Below, in pieces: positions 35,601 to 43,851 of a DNA stretch of 64,000 bases. A program made the translations under genes and the position numbers. How positions within the stretch are numbered: position 1 is the first letter of the stretch; each line of letters begins with the position of its first letter. Origin of the DNA: Peredibacter starrii (lineage in GTDB: Bacteria; Bdellovibrionota; Bacteriovoracia; Bacteriovoracales; Bacteriovoracaceae); contig NZ_CP139487.1 of NCBI RefSeq assembly GCF_034259205.1, positions 2,728,001-2,792,000 of the forward strand. The letters run 5' to 3'. The notes beneath the pieces were generated by a model. It did not search any database. It was not told where the DNA came from and saw nothing but the letters and a program-made list of their open reading frames with translations.

Positions 35601-37730
35601 ACTGCGAACCTAAGTCTCTCGGCGGATGACCTTCTTCCATACTCTCCATTTAGAAATATCGAAGCGAAGCCCCTTAACTCTCAGATCATTACTGATCAGA
35701 CGATGGTAAGAGACGCTTGTTTAAGACGTGCTGGGGCCGTTTGTCACACAGATCTGGATTGTACGCCAAACAAGATGCACGCCTCACAAGTGGATTACTT
35801 TGTAACAAACTTCTTTGGTAACGCTGCTGAGAAGAGCTACTACACAGAATACCTGGTGTGCGGACAAATGGATCCAAAACCAGTTGCTTCAAATACTGAG
35901 GCCTTTAAAAACTACGATATGTCGAAGAACCGTTGTTGCCGTGAAATCGGAAGCGACCTCACGACTTATACCGCCGACGTTCCGACCGCCACTCAGGGCG
36001 GAGCTTACAACGCCAACTCTGCTGGTCTTAAAATGTCTCTGCAACCTGGTCTTACTCCTAACGATACAAAACGCTACTCTCGTTTAGCGACAGTGGAAAA
36101 TCTTGGAACTGCAGATCGTCCGATTCTTTCTGCTTACCAGGATCGAAACGCTTCTGGTTACGTCTTAAATAGCGCCGAAGGTGCAAGTGTCATGACTTCG
36201 AAACAATGGCGCACACTGGGTGAAGCAAACTCAGAAAGCTGCTGTGGCGGTGGATGGATCAGAAAATTCTCTGACGGATCAAATGATTGGTCTCGCCGTG
36301 ATCGCGTTTATATGGACGTTACAAACTTCCGTTGTATCAACGCTAGAACGCCACTTCTTACTTCTCCAACCGATCTCGCAACTGAATATAACAATGCTTC
36401 AGACGTAACTGCTCTGGTTGGCCAGGACTATGGTGATTACTGTAAAGATCCAACCAACGTTAAAGGTCAATGTGCTCAAGTTTCGATCACAGACTCTACG
36501 GCCGATACAGCACCGGTTTACGATTCATCAAACCAATATACAACTGTAACGGTAAATACCATCACAACTACCGGGACTAAGGACTTCTACTTTGCTCCAA
36601 GAAGTGCTGATGGTGATGCTTCAGTAATCATTGATTACGGTAATAGTTCTGGTCGCAGAAACATCGTGATCAAAGTTCCAAGTTATATTCCACGCTCTTT
36701 CGATGCGGCCTATGCGGCAACTGCTGATGGTGGCGTACCAGGCACCGCCCTTTATCGCATCTATATGGTGAACTCAAGTGGTGGTACAACTCTTTGTGTA
36801 AAAAACCATGCTATGTCGATTACAAGTCCAACTCAAGTTTATGGTGGTGCAGGTTGTGCTTACACATACAACACTACTTCGCGCGTGTTAAAACTTGGTT
36901 CATCAGGCGGCGCAGGCAAATGGGGTCTTCAATTTGACTCTGCCGTTGCAGGATATGCCTCAGCTCTTTCAAGAACTCGTCCAGCAACAAGCGGTTATTA
37001 CCTACGTCGTCTTGGCCGTCTTGAATTAAGTGGTATTCCTCAAATTCCAATTGAACCACTTTACTGTAATGATAACTCGAATAAATTGGTTCCAGGAGTT
37101 CTTAAGTCGAACATCGCTACTAAGACCGCGTTCGATTCAAATTCGATCTCATTCCTTTATGGCGGAGATGCTGTGGCCACTCGTCGCACGAACTTCACTG
37201 CCCTTCAGGACGAACCAGTGTTCTCGCAAAACGATTTCAAATGCTGTACTCCACTTGGTAAAACAGTGAGTAACACCAATAAATGTTGTTCAGGCTTTGG
37301 AGTGTCACAAGGTGAATCAGGCACAGCGTTTACTTGTGCCCTTCCGCCAGGTGCTAACCTTATGGTGTACTTCAACCGTTTCGTTTCAAACGAAGGCCGT
37401 GGCACAGAACAACCTGGTGGCGGACTTGTTGATGCTGACTTCGCAGATCAAACTGGTGAACCACTTCTTAGCGCATCAGTGAATGATAAAATACGTGAGC
37501 TAGGAATTGCCTACTGTTCAACTGGAAGAGTTCGTCAGGGCGGCGCCTTCGGTTCATTTGAACCAGAACCACAAGGATCGGAAACAAACCTTTCTCAAAA
37601 GATCTATAATATTGTAGATTCATCCAACGACAGCGGTCAGAATTCCAATGCTGGTAAGACTGTTACAACTGGATATGCTCCGTTCACAGATGGATTCAGA
37701 TGGAACCATCACCTCTATTGTGACGACTAG
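32700..37730 (+). CDS. Giant Cys-rich outer lipoprotein of unknown function
   Basis: 1676 aa. Signal peptide with lipobox FLVSC (Cys16), then a Gly/Ser/Thr linker (about residues 24-48). The rest is a long, Ser/Thr/Asn/Tyr-rich extracytoplasmic chain with dozens of cysteines, many paired (YNCCLDNQC, NRCCRE, ESCCGGGW, FKCCTP), suggesting a disulfide-braced surface protein. I do not recognise any family. An in-frame stop lies two codons upstream, so the ATG at 32700 is fixed as the first possible start. The thioesterase gene follows after 6 nt, an odd partner. A surface or predation role is inference only. Confidence 0.88.
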   Translation: MDVRFLILTLFFLVSCMPEPTVGRGNIAGSETTGGSTSGSGGGTTAPITTKWNYLGSVTTSITINVSNLNNAYLVGTPVESYLSTTENFSNANYCLVTSYTLGGVPLELRSRAVPISYYDFNEKRTVRVLRVDFQDVTNSSTFCNGTLRIKDSNGDYMVDSSTPSGYKYDPNLLCPTCTSMLIASKVRLFQRGTSYLDEVPTNLITTSPLGMQVDPNYAAGGGAGTCSNADCQARGYNCCLDNQCVNDGATRPSASIQYPSLLQTAEAERLQNPLAYLNYPQLYYICGTYVPPTSTTGSTTSGSNGGYDEAFAKLKKDYRCVEHIKAQATTSPFHNELLSRSYTGTTDCLTSSSDSSQEMYFQSVIKRLYTTCGCSKTELSDMITSCPAYEYQVVTTDTLGEPTSIDCYTPPTSTPTVPPTQTVSLNSRSAPHRFFDTTGAEKVPTASSTFTQEGDAFEYLDEGKVLPNQQNFSMNAILGPMSVLLDKTLPAKTVTVELDQVYFISTTSGYYTPCPTCAKDSWLSSFTAYPTTGYGVGLQAVGHTTERDAFSTNTTGGNYEDTIFGRACWLPPTMIPFSHSAKSTSKDQRLNRLQTQAALFINGYQRDWYGFNKGALIGSFDGVTWFAIGKGRIVKSTSKKLFLAINAPFADVASPTIHQVGIYAYDGITQAAQVDYDPQYHQSHPYQNEAGNCQKYHMCETDTDCVTKLGWEYACADIRDVKTNWPSFSADALEVAASSTSTSIDQILQQKRLPSSTSKRCVYRGAGALCLVNSGSLPASDLNKRKIMTCAPNFYCANVSSSGVFNSKVARYAAPLADIPVARNHLFGKDANVLGRPLSYVASGDTTSLPSAVRSTLIENMVAMDAQGSANTGLCQPGKLLPTAATQATYGNPFNQHLAADSSRRADFISQIGSCNSTLFTSYRHSSCPVIGSDGNYELFANGTLAAGYNARATNQNACGLESLASTANLSLSADDLLPYSPFRNIEAKPLNSQIITDQTMVRDACLRRAGAVCHTDLDCTPNKMHASQVDYFVTNFFGNAAEKSYYTEYLVCGQMDPKPVASNTEAFKNYDMSKNRCCREIGSDLTTYTADVPTATQGGAYNANSAGLKMSLQPGLTPNDTKRYSRLATVENLGTADRPILSAYQDRNASGYVLNSAEGASVMTSKQWRTLGEANSESCCGGGWIRKFSDGSNDWSRRDRVYMDVTNFRCINARTPLLTSPTDLATEYNNASDVTALVGQDYGDYCKDPTNVKGQCAQVSITDSTADTAPVYDSSNQYTTVTVNTITTTGTKDFYFAPRSADGDASVIIDYGNSSGRRNIVIKVPSYIPRSFDAAYAATADGGVPGTALYRIYMVNSSGGTTLCVKNHAMSITSPTQVYGGAGCAYTYNTTSRVLKLGSSGGAGKWGLQFDSAVAGYASALSRTRPATSGYYLRRLGRLELSGIPQIPIEPLYCNDNSNKLVPGVLKSNIATKTAFDSNSISFLYGGDAVATRRTNFTALQDEPVFSQNDFKCCTPLGKTVSNTNKCCSGFGVSQGESGTAFTCALPPGANLMVYFNRFVSNEGRGTEQPGGGLVDADFADQTGEPLLSASVNDKIRELGIAYCSTGRVRQGGAFGSFEPEPQGSETNLSQKIYNIVDSSNDSGQNSNAGKTVTTGYAPFTDGFRWNHHLYCDD

Positions 37731-37736
37731 GAAAAT

Positions 37737-38222
37737 ATGAAAGCTCAAGCCAAGACCCCCGCCGAAACCGCGATTGAAATGCGCGAAATGGTCATGCCAA
37801 ACCAAACAAACTCACACGGAACCGTTTTCGGGGGAACCGTGATGAGCTGGATCGATATTGCGGCCGCCATGGTGGCCGCACGCCATTGTGGACGTCCGGT
37901 TGTGACGGCCCATATTGATGATATTGATTTTCTCGCACCGATTAAAATGGGTTATCACGTTCTGATTCAGGCCTCACTGAATTACGTTGGTAAGACGTCG
38001 ATGATTGTGGGAGTTAAGGTCACTTCTGAAAACCCTTACACAGGCGAATCTCGCACGACTACGCGTGCGTATTTGACCTTCGTTGCCCTGGATGATCTTG
38101 GTCGCCCGATAGTGGTGCCCGAGCTAAAACCAGAGACCGATGATGATCACCGTCGTTTTGATAACGCTAAAAAACGCGTTCAAATGAAGAAAGACATCCG
38201 TAGCTCTTTGAAGAACAAGTAA
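37737..38222 (+). CDS. Acyl-CoA thioesterase, hotdog fold (YciA-like)
   Basis: 161 aa with MVMPNQTNSHGTVFGGTVMSWID, the active-site helix of the acyl-CoA hydrolase hotdog group, then VTAHIDDIDFLAPI and GKTSMIVGVKV. It cleaves acyl-CoA esters in the cytoplasm. AGGA sits 4 nt upstream of the ATG, which is 6 nt after the giant lipoprotein stop. It is not of the DHNA-CoA thioesterase type expected for menaquinone synthesis. Confidence 0.92.
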   Translation: MKAQAKTPAETAIEMREMVMPNQTNSHGTVFGGTVMSWIDIAAAMVAARHCGRPVVTAHIDDIDFLAPIKMGYHVLIQASLNYVGKTSMIVGVKVTSENPYTGESRTTTRAYLTFVALDDLGRPIVVPELKPETDDDHRRFDNAKKRVQMKKDIRSSLKNK

Positions 38223-38230
38223 TTCAATCT

Positions 38231-38258
38231 CATCTGCTCCTGTAACGAGGAGCAGATG
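38231..38258. terminator. Hairpin between convergent thioesterase and fibre genes
   Basis: A 10-bp perfect stem (CATCTGCTCC / GGAGCAGATG) with an 8-nt loop sits between the two convergent stop codons. No strong T-run follows on either strand, so it would be a weak or factor-aided bidirectional terminator. Confidence 0.5.
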
Positions 38259-38284
38259 TCTTCAAATCTTCCAAAATCTTATTG

Positions 38285-41200
38285 TTAGTATTTAATGCAG
38301 TAAAGTAGTGCTTTGTTTCGAGGACGGGTTTCAGTTCCACCCGAAGCATTCACAGTTACTGTGTGAGTGTGAGCGCCTGTAGTACTTGTTGTGAATGTGT
38401 GAGCGTGATCTCCTGCCCCGTTCATTCCAACTGAGTGAGAGTGGTTACCAGCACCGTCAGTCCCTTGGTTTGTACTTCTAAAACCATTATTTCCAGGAGC
38501 ATTATCAGTTCCTAGAATGGCATCAGTTGACCAATCGTTAGTTGTAAGAACACTACTGTCCCATGGAAAGAGAGCATTGATGGAGTGTCCGTGATGACCA
38601 TCGGTTGAGGTCCATGCGCCGTGAGTATGGTTACCGTTAGTGCTGGTTGTTCCTGTGTGAGCGTGGTCTCCTGCAGATGCAGAAGAGCCTGTGTGGTTAT
38701 GGGATTTATAATCGTCGGCCTGCGCACTCGCAATCGCTCGCCCAGTATCCACACCTCGACCATCGTCCCAACCTCTCACAAACTCACCACGAAGGTCAGG
38801 AAGGTTAAAGGTTGTAGATCCGTCCCCAGCTCCCCAAGTCGTTCCAACGGCCGCAAATAGGCCCGCATAAGTCGTTCTGGATACCGCCGCTCCATTGGCC
38901 TTGATCCAGCCAGATGGGCAAGTGCTCATGGCATATGTTGCCACTTGTCCCGCAGGAGTAGAAGAACCCATGGTGACCCATGATACTCCATCACATCCTT
39001 CAAAGTTACCACCCACAAATCTCATAGTTCCTTGTTTTGAAGCATTACACGTTCCCGAATCGTTACCGATTTTTACACCACCCTCTACTTCAAGTTTTGC
39101 AGCGGGAGCAGCAGTTGCACCAATCGCCACATCACCGTCATGAGTGATGGTCACGCGCTTTCCTTTCTGAGATAAATCGTCATTAGTCGCCATGACTGTT
39201 AATTGGTTACCTGTAGTTCCATTAACGTTCATGATTTGGAAATTCTTTTTATTGGCCGGTGCCGGAGATGCCGTGGCATTCATTTCTACCACCGCAGTTG
39301 AAGCTCCATTCACCGAACGAGCACTATCAATCCGAACGTAGGCCTGACTATCAGTTGAATCAACGACATGAAGTTCAGCGGCCGGTGTTGCAGTTCCAAC
39401 ACCTACGTCACCTAAATTGTAATAGATGTCACTTCCCGTAGTGATCCATTGAGTTGCCTTTGAATCGACGTAAGTTTTTGTGGCCGCATCTGTGCCAGCA
39501 GTTGGAGTTCCAAGGCCCGTGATCTTTTGGTTACCCATGGCAAGAGGTCCACTCATCGTGTCACCGGTCTTCGCCACAAAACCAGTTTGATTCCCAGTCA
39601 GTTTGCCGATCGCTTGAAGAACTGTATCAGTCGCAGAAACAACTCCAGCAGTTGTTGAAAGCCCAGTTAATGGAGCTGCTCTTACTCTGGCATCGGTATA
39701 ATAAAGATTTGTGACCTCAGGAACTACAGATGTATTGAGAGTCTGCCAGGTTTTATCCCCTCTCCAATACTGAGCGGTCGTTCCGGCAGTGATTGAATTT
39801 TCTTTTGCCGTAAATGAGGCCGCGAGCCCACTAATTTTTGACTGAGAAATCGCCGCACCGGCCGCAATATCATCATCGACAATAGTACCATCAGCAATTT
39901 TCGCTGAAGTCACCGCACTGTTAATAATGGTCGCACTCGACATCGTGCCCGACAGATCTCCACCAACTGCACTTGCACCAGTGGCCACAGTCGCCCATGA
40001 TAAGTTTCCTGAACCATCTGTAATAAGAGCTTGTCCCGACGAACCAGAAGTCCCCGGTAAACTCATTGAGAGATCACTCGCAAGCGAGGCAGGAGCACGA
40101 AGAGTGATGTATTTCGTATTATCTGATTTCAAACGAAGTAAAGTCTGAACATCAACTTTCCCAGAACCCGTAATCGAAAGATTTTTAATGTTATTTACAA
40201 AGAAATCCATCTGCTGGGTCGTAGGATCCCCGGAGTGAACATAATACTTAATCGCCCCGGAAGAAATCGTCGCCGTATCACCAAAATAAACTGAGGCCGT
40301 ATTACTATTTGAAGTAAAAAGATTGATCGCAACCGGACCCACTTCTCTATCAAATGAAGCAACAGCATCTGCAGTTGGAGAATTCGGTGTTCCGAAATCC
40401 GGTTTCACAACCACCTTACCATTCACATGAAGTTTCTGAACTGGATTGGTAGCACCAATTCCAACATTACCCGCGTTGCTGTTATAGATATTTGAACCTG
40501 AGACCGTCCAAGAATTCGCCCCACTAATGGCCGTATCAACATAGTTTTTAGTAGCAGCATCCGTCATCGCCGAAGGCATAGCAAGATTAGTGATCTTGTT
40601 TGTTCCCATATCAATATTGCCACTCATCGTTCCACCGGCCAGTGGAAGTTTTGAGTTATCAACAGAGACATCGGGAACACAAGCAAACGTGACAGTTGGC
40701 CCGGCCGTGAGAGTCAGTTTATCTGTGCCCATACAAGGCGTGAGATCACTTACCAGCGCTTGATTCCAAGCCAGTCCTGGTGTGAGACTTGAAAGAGCAT
40801 TTAATCCTAAGTTGGTTCTGGCATCGGCCGCATTGTTTGCACCGGTACCACCTTGAGTGAGCCCAAGGAACGCCAACTCACTCATGACTCCTGAACCATT
40901 GTTTGCCAATACATAGTTAGGCGTACCACTGGCGAGTTTTGAACGAGAAATATTTCCGGCAAGATGTGAATCCGTCACACCACTATTGCTAATGGCGATG
41001 GTTCCTGAATTTGTGATTGTTCCACCTGAGAGCCCTGAACCAGCGGTGATATCTGTGACTGTTCCTCCAGTCGCACCGACGATCGGTTTGGGCTCCCATT
41101 TTGATCCGGTCCAAGTCAGAACTTCATTATTGTTTGCATTTAATTTTGAAAGACCATGAGCAACTTGGGCCGAAGGAACTGCATGGAGTTCCTGAAACGA

Positions 41201-41533
41201 ATAGGCCTTGCTCGCAGTTAAATTCGTCACTCTAATCGCAGGTGAACTTGGAGTTGTGATTGAGGCCAATACCTGTGAGAGCGTTGGAGTGCCACAATCC
41301 AAATCCAGCTTCACATGAAACACACCATTTGTGAGAGCAACGTTGTTGATGTCTTGGTTACAAAGAACAACTGAGGTATCGGCCGTGCTCGCGAGATCAA
41401 AGCGTAGGTTTACCGGGCCCACTATCGGCGAGCCGTTAGTGTTCACAAGTCTTCCGGAATAACTTAACGATTCAGCATTCGCTGCTGACAATAAGCTGAT
41501 GACTGTTAGTAGTCCCACCAAAGAAAACTTCAT
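38285..41533 (-). CDS. Secreted phage-tail-fibre-like protein with tail-collar and His-x-His needle tip (MAT-like)
   Basis: 1082 aa. Signal peptide (1-20), a conserved N-terminal domain (21-125), a Gly/Ser/Thr/Asn-rich repetitive shaft with fibre repeats (TDAATKNYVD about 324-333, TDAATKTYVD about 681-690, GNVGIG and DVGVG turns), then a phage tail-collar domain (about 861-925) and a His-rich tip. The tip has seven H-x-H motifs at 945, 957, 969, 981, 1031, 1043 and 1055, as in T4 long-tail-fibre needles where such motifs bind iron in a trimer. The architecture resembles the MAT fibres of Bdellovibrio. GGGG precedes the ATG. It lies downstream of a paralogue with a different tip. Confidence 0.9.
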   Translation of the reverse strand: MKFSLVGLLTVISLLSAANAESLSYSGRLVNTNGSPIVGPVNLRFDLASTADTSVVLCNQDINNVALTNGVFHVKLDLDCGTPTLSQVLASITTPSSPAIRVTNLTASKAYSFQELHAVPSAQVAHGLSKLNANNNEVLTWTGSKWEPKPIVGATGGTVTDITAGSGLSGGTITNSGTIAISNSGVTDSHLAGNISRSKLASGTPNYVLANNGSGVMSELAFLGLTQGGTGANNAADARTNLGLNALSSLTPGLAWNQALVSDLTPCMGTDKLTLTAGPTVTFACVPDVSVDNSKLPLAGGTMSGNIDMGTNKITNLAMPSAMTDAATKNYVDTAISGANSWTVSGSNIYNSNAGNVGIGATNPVQKLHVNGKVVVKPDFGTPNSPTADAVASFDREVGPVAINLFTSNSNTASVYFGDTATISSGAIKYYVHSGDPTTQQMDFFVNNIKNLSITGSGKVDVQTLLRLKSDNTKYITLRAPASLASDLSMSLPGTSGSSGQALITDGSGNLSWATVATGASAVGGDLSGTMSSATIINSAVTSAKIADGTIVDDDIAAGAAISQSKISGLAASFTAKENSITAGTTAQYWRGDKTWQTLNTSVVPEVTNLYYTDARVRAAPLTGLSTTAGVVSATDTVLQAIGKLTGNQTGFVAKTGDTMSGPLAMGNQKITGLGTPTAGTDAATKTYVDSKATQWITTGSDIYYNLGDVGVGTATPAAELHVVDSTDSQAYVRIDSARSVNGASTAVVEMNATASPAPANKKNFQIMNVNGTTGNQLTVMATNDDLSQKGKRVTITHDGDVAIGATAAPAAKLEVEGGVKIGNDSGTCNASKQGTMRFVGGNFEGCDGVSWVTMGSSTPAGQVATYAMSTCPSGWIKANGAAVSRTTYAGLFAAVGTTWGAGDGSTTFNLPDLRGEFVRGWDDGRGVDTGRAIASAQADDYKSHNHTGSSASAGDHAHTGTTSTNGNHTHGAWTSTDGHHGHSINALFPWDSSVLTTNDWSTDAILGTDNAPGNNGFRSTNQGTDGAGNHSHSVGMNGAGDHAHTFTTSTTGAHTHTVTVNASGGTETRPRNKALLYCIKY

Positions 41534-41565
41534 TCCCCTGTCCCTTCATGTGAAGTTACGGAGAC

Positions 41566-41593
41566 TTATCGACACTAGACGGGAGAAAAGTTA
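41566..41593 (-). promoter_or_regulatory. Possible sigma28 (FliA)-like promoter for the collar-tip fibre gene
   Basis: On the minus strand TAACTTTT, 12 nt and GTCGATAA resemble the flagellar-sigma consensus TAAAGTTT-N11-GCCGATAA, 33 nt before the ATG. The spacer is one base too long and two -35 positions differ, so this is weak. Confidence 0.25.
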
Positions 41594-41661
41594 AAGCATT
41601 CCTAACAAATTAAGGTGCTCCAAAGGCGGCCTGGAAAATCAAGATTTTAGACGATGTCCGA

Positions 41662-43503
41662 TTATTCCAATCGGTAAAATTTGATGGTGCCTCCAGCATT
41701 ATTGATGCTGATATTTCCATTGGTATGATTTGGCCCAGTCATAAAACTTACGGCCGCATTTCCTCCGGCGATTCCTAAAACAGATTTGTAGCGAGTGACT
41801 GAACCACTAGCAACGTTCACAGTTGGGGCCATATGTCCTAAGAAACCACCGGCCGGTCCGAAACCAAGCTGAACATTTCCCGCACCAGTTGCTGTGATCG
41901 TAACATCAACTTCGATTAAGTATTGACCTGAAGCTGGCGGAGTAAACGTAACACTTCCTGAGATCGCACTTTTTAGAGCAGCATTTCCATAAGCACCATA
42001 TGAGTGAACAGTAGAAACCGTATTAGGAGTGGCAGGTGGTGCCGAGGCCCAGCCGTTCATATCAATCACCACGAATGCACCCACAGCGGCCGTCGTTTGT
42101 GTTGTTCCATCTGGAAATCTGAATCCACCACTACTTGATTCAATAGTTCCTGCGACTGAAAGTTTATAGCTTGGAGAAGTATTTCCGATACCGACGTTTC
42201 CTGAAACGCCACTATAGATATTGCTACCACTCGTGACCCACTTCCCATCGACATAAGATTTTGTGGCGGCATCAGTTGTGGCAGTCGGAGTTCCAAGATT
42301 AGTAATCTTGTTGTTGCCCATATTGATCGCACCGGTCATGGTTCCACCGGACTTCAAAAGGAAATTTGCAACATTACCAACAAGTTTTCCAATCGCGGTC
42401 AACAAGGAGTCAGACGAAGTCACTGTTCCAGCAGTCGTATCCAATCCTGTTAAAGTTGTTCCCCTCACCGCTGCATCCAGTGGTTGCAGAGAGTGATCAC
42501 CTCTAAAATACTGATCCGATGTTCCCACCGGAATAGCATTCTGTTTATTCGCCAGATCAGTTGTTAAATTTGCAATCTTCGATTGAGCAATGGCGGCCCC
42601 GCTCGCCACATCAGCATCAACTATCGAGCCATTTTCAACTGCATCTTCACAAGACCAATTCATTGGCCCTAAGTTCATATGAAGTTTTTGAGATGGTAAA
42701 CAGTTAGGTACATCACCTGAGAGCACAGTTCCTGCACCTACTCCAATATTGGCCGTCGCACTGGATCCCAGACCTAGATTTGTTCTTGCCCCGGCCGCAG
42801 TGTTAGAACCCGTACCACCACTCGACAGAGGAAGCTGGGCCACTTCAGTGAGAGCACCTGATCCATCATTCATAATGACGTAATTTGGAGTTCCACTCGC
42901 AAGTTTCGCTCTAAGAATGCCGTTTGCGAGATGAGTGTTTGTCACTCCTGCTGTATCAATCGAAATTGTTCCGGAATTTGTGATTGTTCCACCTGACAAA
43001 CCCGATCCGGCCGAAATGTCAGTGACTGTCCCACCAGTTGCACCAACAATTGGTTTTGGTTCCCACTTAGAACCGGTCCATGTGAGAACTTCATTATTAT
43101 TTGCATTTAGCTTTGAAAGATTATGAGCAAACTTGGCCGACGGAACCGAGTGAATAGATTGAAAGGAATAGACCTTACTCCCATTTGTCACTCTTATCGC
43201 AAGTGAATCACCGGATGGAATTTCATACAACACTTCTTCAAAAGTTTTTCCCGAGCGAACAGAACAATCAAAATCCAACGAAACATGAAATACACCATTG
43301 GTGAGTGAGACTCCCGAAACCGTATCATCACACTTAATTGAACTTGTGGAGTTAGTGTAGGCCAATTCAAAGAAGAGTGTAACCGGGCCCGCTACCGGCG
43401 AACCATCAGCGTTCACCAAACGACCTGAATAGCTGAGAGTTTCCGCGGTTGCAGAAAAGGACAGACAGCCAGCAAGGAGACAGATCAGTTTCTTGTGTGC
43501 CAT
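41662..43503 (-). CDS. Secreted phage-tail-fibre-like protein with C1q/TNF-like tip (MAT-like paralogue)
   Basis: 613 aa paralogue of the next gene downstream. The first 245 residues match it closely; residues 127-182 differ at only 3 of 56 positions. A shorter shaft follows (fibre repeat TDAATKSYVD about 410-418, FRFPDGTTQTTA at 461-472), then a compact all-beta tip (about 475-613) with the strand pattern of C1q/TNF jelly rolls (TFTPPASGQYLIEVDVTI near 519-536). The N-terminus could be a signal peptide (cut near 20) or a lipobox LLAGC with Cys13. GAGG lies 7 nt before the ATG. It probably trimerises and binds a target different from its neighbour. Confidence 0.88.
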   Translation of the reverse strand: MAHKKLICLLAGCLSFSATAETLSYSGRLVNADGSPVAGPVTLFFELAYTNSTSSIKCDDTVSGVSLTNGVFHVSLDFDCSVRSGKTFEEVLYEIPSGDSLAIRVTNGSKVYSFQSIHSVPSAKFAHNLSKLNANNNEVLTWTGSKWEPKPIVGATGGTVTDISAGSGLSGGTITNSGTISIDTAGVTNTHLANGILRAKLASGTPNYVIMNDGSGALTEVAQLPLSSGGTGSNTAAGARTNLGLGSSATANIGVGAGTVLSGDVPNCLPSQKLHMNLGPMNWSCEDAVENGSIVDADVASGAAIAQSKIANLTTDLANKQNAIPVGTSDQYFRGDHSLQPLDAAVRGTTLTGLDTTAGTVTSSDSLLTAIGKLVGNVANFLLKSGGTMTGAINMGNNKITNLGTPTATTDAATKSYVDGKWVTSGSNIYSGVSGNVGIGNTSPSYKLSVAGTIESSSGGFRFPDGTTQTTAAVGAFVVIDMNGWASAPPATPNTVSTVHSYGAYGNAALKSAISGSVTFTPPASGQYLIEVDVTITATGAGNVQLGFGPAGGFLGHMAPTVNVASGSVTRYKSVLGIAGGNAAVSFMTGPNHTNGNISINNAGGTIKFYRLE

Positions 43504-43607
43504 GTATGCCTCTGTATTCGGTTCATTTTAAACCTGGAATGATGACTGACCCGGGGAATCAATAATAAATAAAGGCTGTTTGGTTAAATGTTTGGAAGTT
43601 GGGAAAT

Positions 43608-43631
43608 AAAAAAGCCTCCATTCGGAGGCTT
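43608..43631 (-). terminator. Intrinsic terminator upstream of the fibre genes
   Basis: AAGCCTCC, loop, GGAGGCTT followed by six T on the minus strand. No annotated gene ends here, which is why a small RNA is suspected; it would also isolate the fibre genes from upstream read-through. Confidence 0.85.
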
Positions 43632-43680
43632 TGTGTGTGTGTGCAGGAAATTAAAGCTCTTTATAAAATAAGGAGTTAAT
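43608..43680 (-). ncRNA. Candidate small RNA ending in a strong terminator
   Basis: On the minus strand TTGACG (43711-43716), an 18-nt spacer and TTTAAT (43687-43692) form a fair promoter. The predicted RNA of about 75 nt contains an unpaired CUCCUUA stretch and ends in an intrinsic terminator (43608-43631). No convincing reading frame lies inside. The 348-nt gene-free stretch 43504-43851 holds this element, the terminator at 43800 and little else. Confidence 0.3.
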
Positions 43681-43799
43681 AAATCTATTAAACCTGTCAA
43701 ATCAACAACCCGTCAAACATAAATTACTATATCTAGTATTTTTCTTTGTCAGTGATTTGACACGAAACATGATTCTAATGACTTTACTTAGCGCAAAAT

Positions 43800-43827
43800 A
43801 AAAAGGCCCTCTATTAGAGGGCCTTTT
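43800..43827 (-). terminator. Intrinsic terminator of the 38-aa basic protein gene
   Basis: GGCCCTC, 5-nt loop, GAGGGCC flanked by A and T runs, so it could work on both strands. It begins 24 nt after the small gene's stop codon. Confidence 0.9.
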
Positions 43828-43851
43828 ATCGAAAACTAAGAATGGAAATTC

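Noticed and set aside
37737-38222. The hotdog thioesterase as the missing DHNA-CoA thioesterase of the menaquinone pathway
   Set aside because: Its motifs are of the broad acyl-CoA hydrolase (YciA-like) type and it is 14 kb from the men genes on a different transcript.
38285-43503. Prophage or phage-tail-like particle locus
   Set aside because: The tail-fibre-like genes have signal peptides and there are no capsid, sheath, baseplate, terminase or lysis genes nearby.
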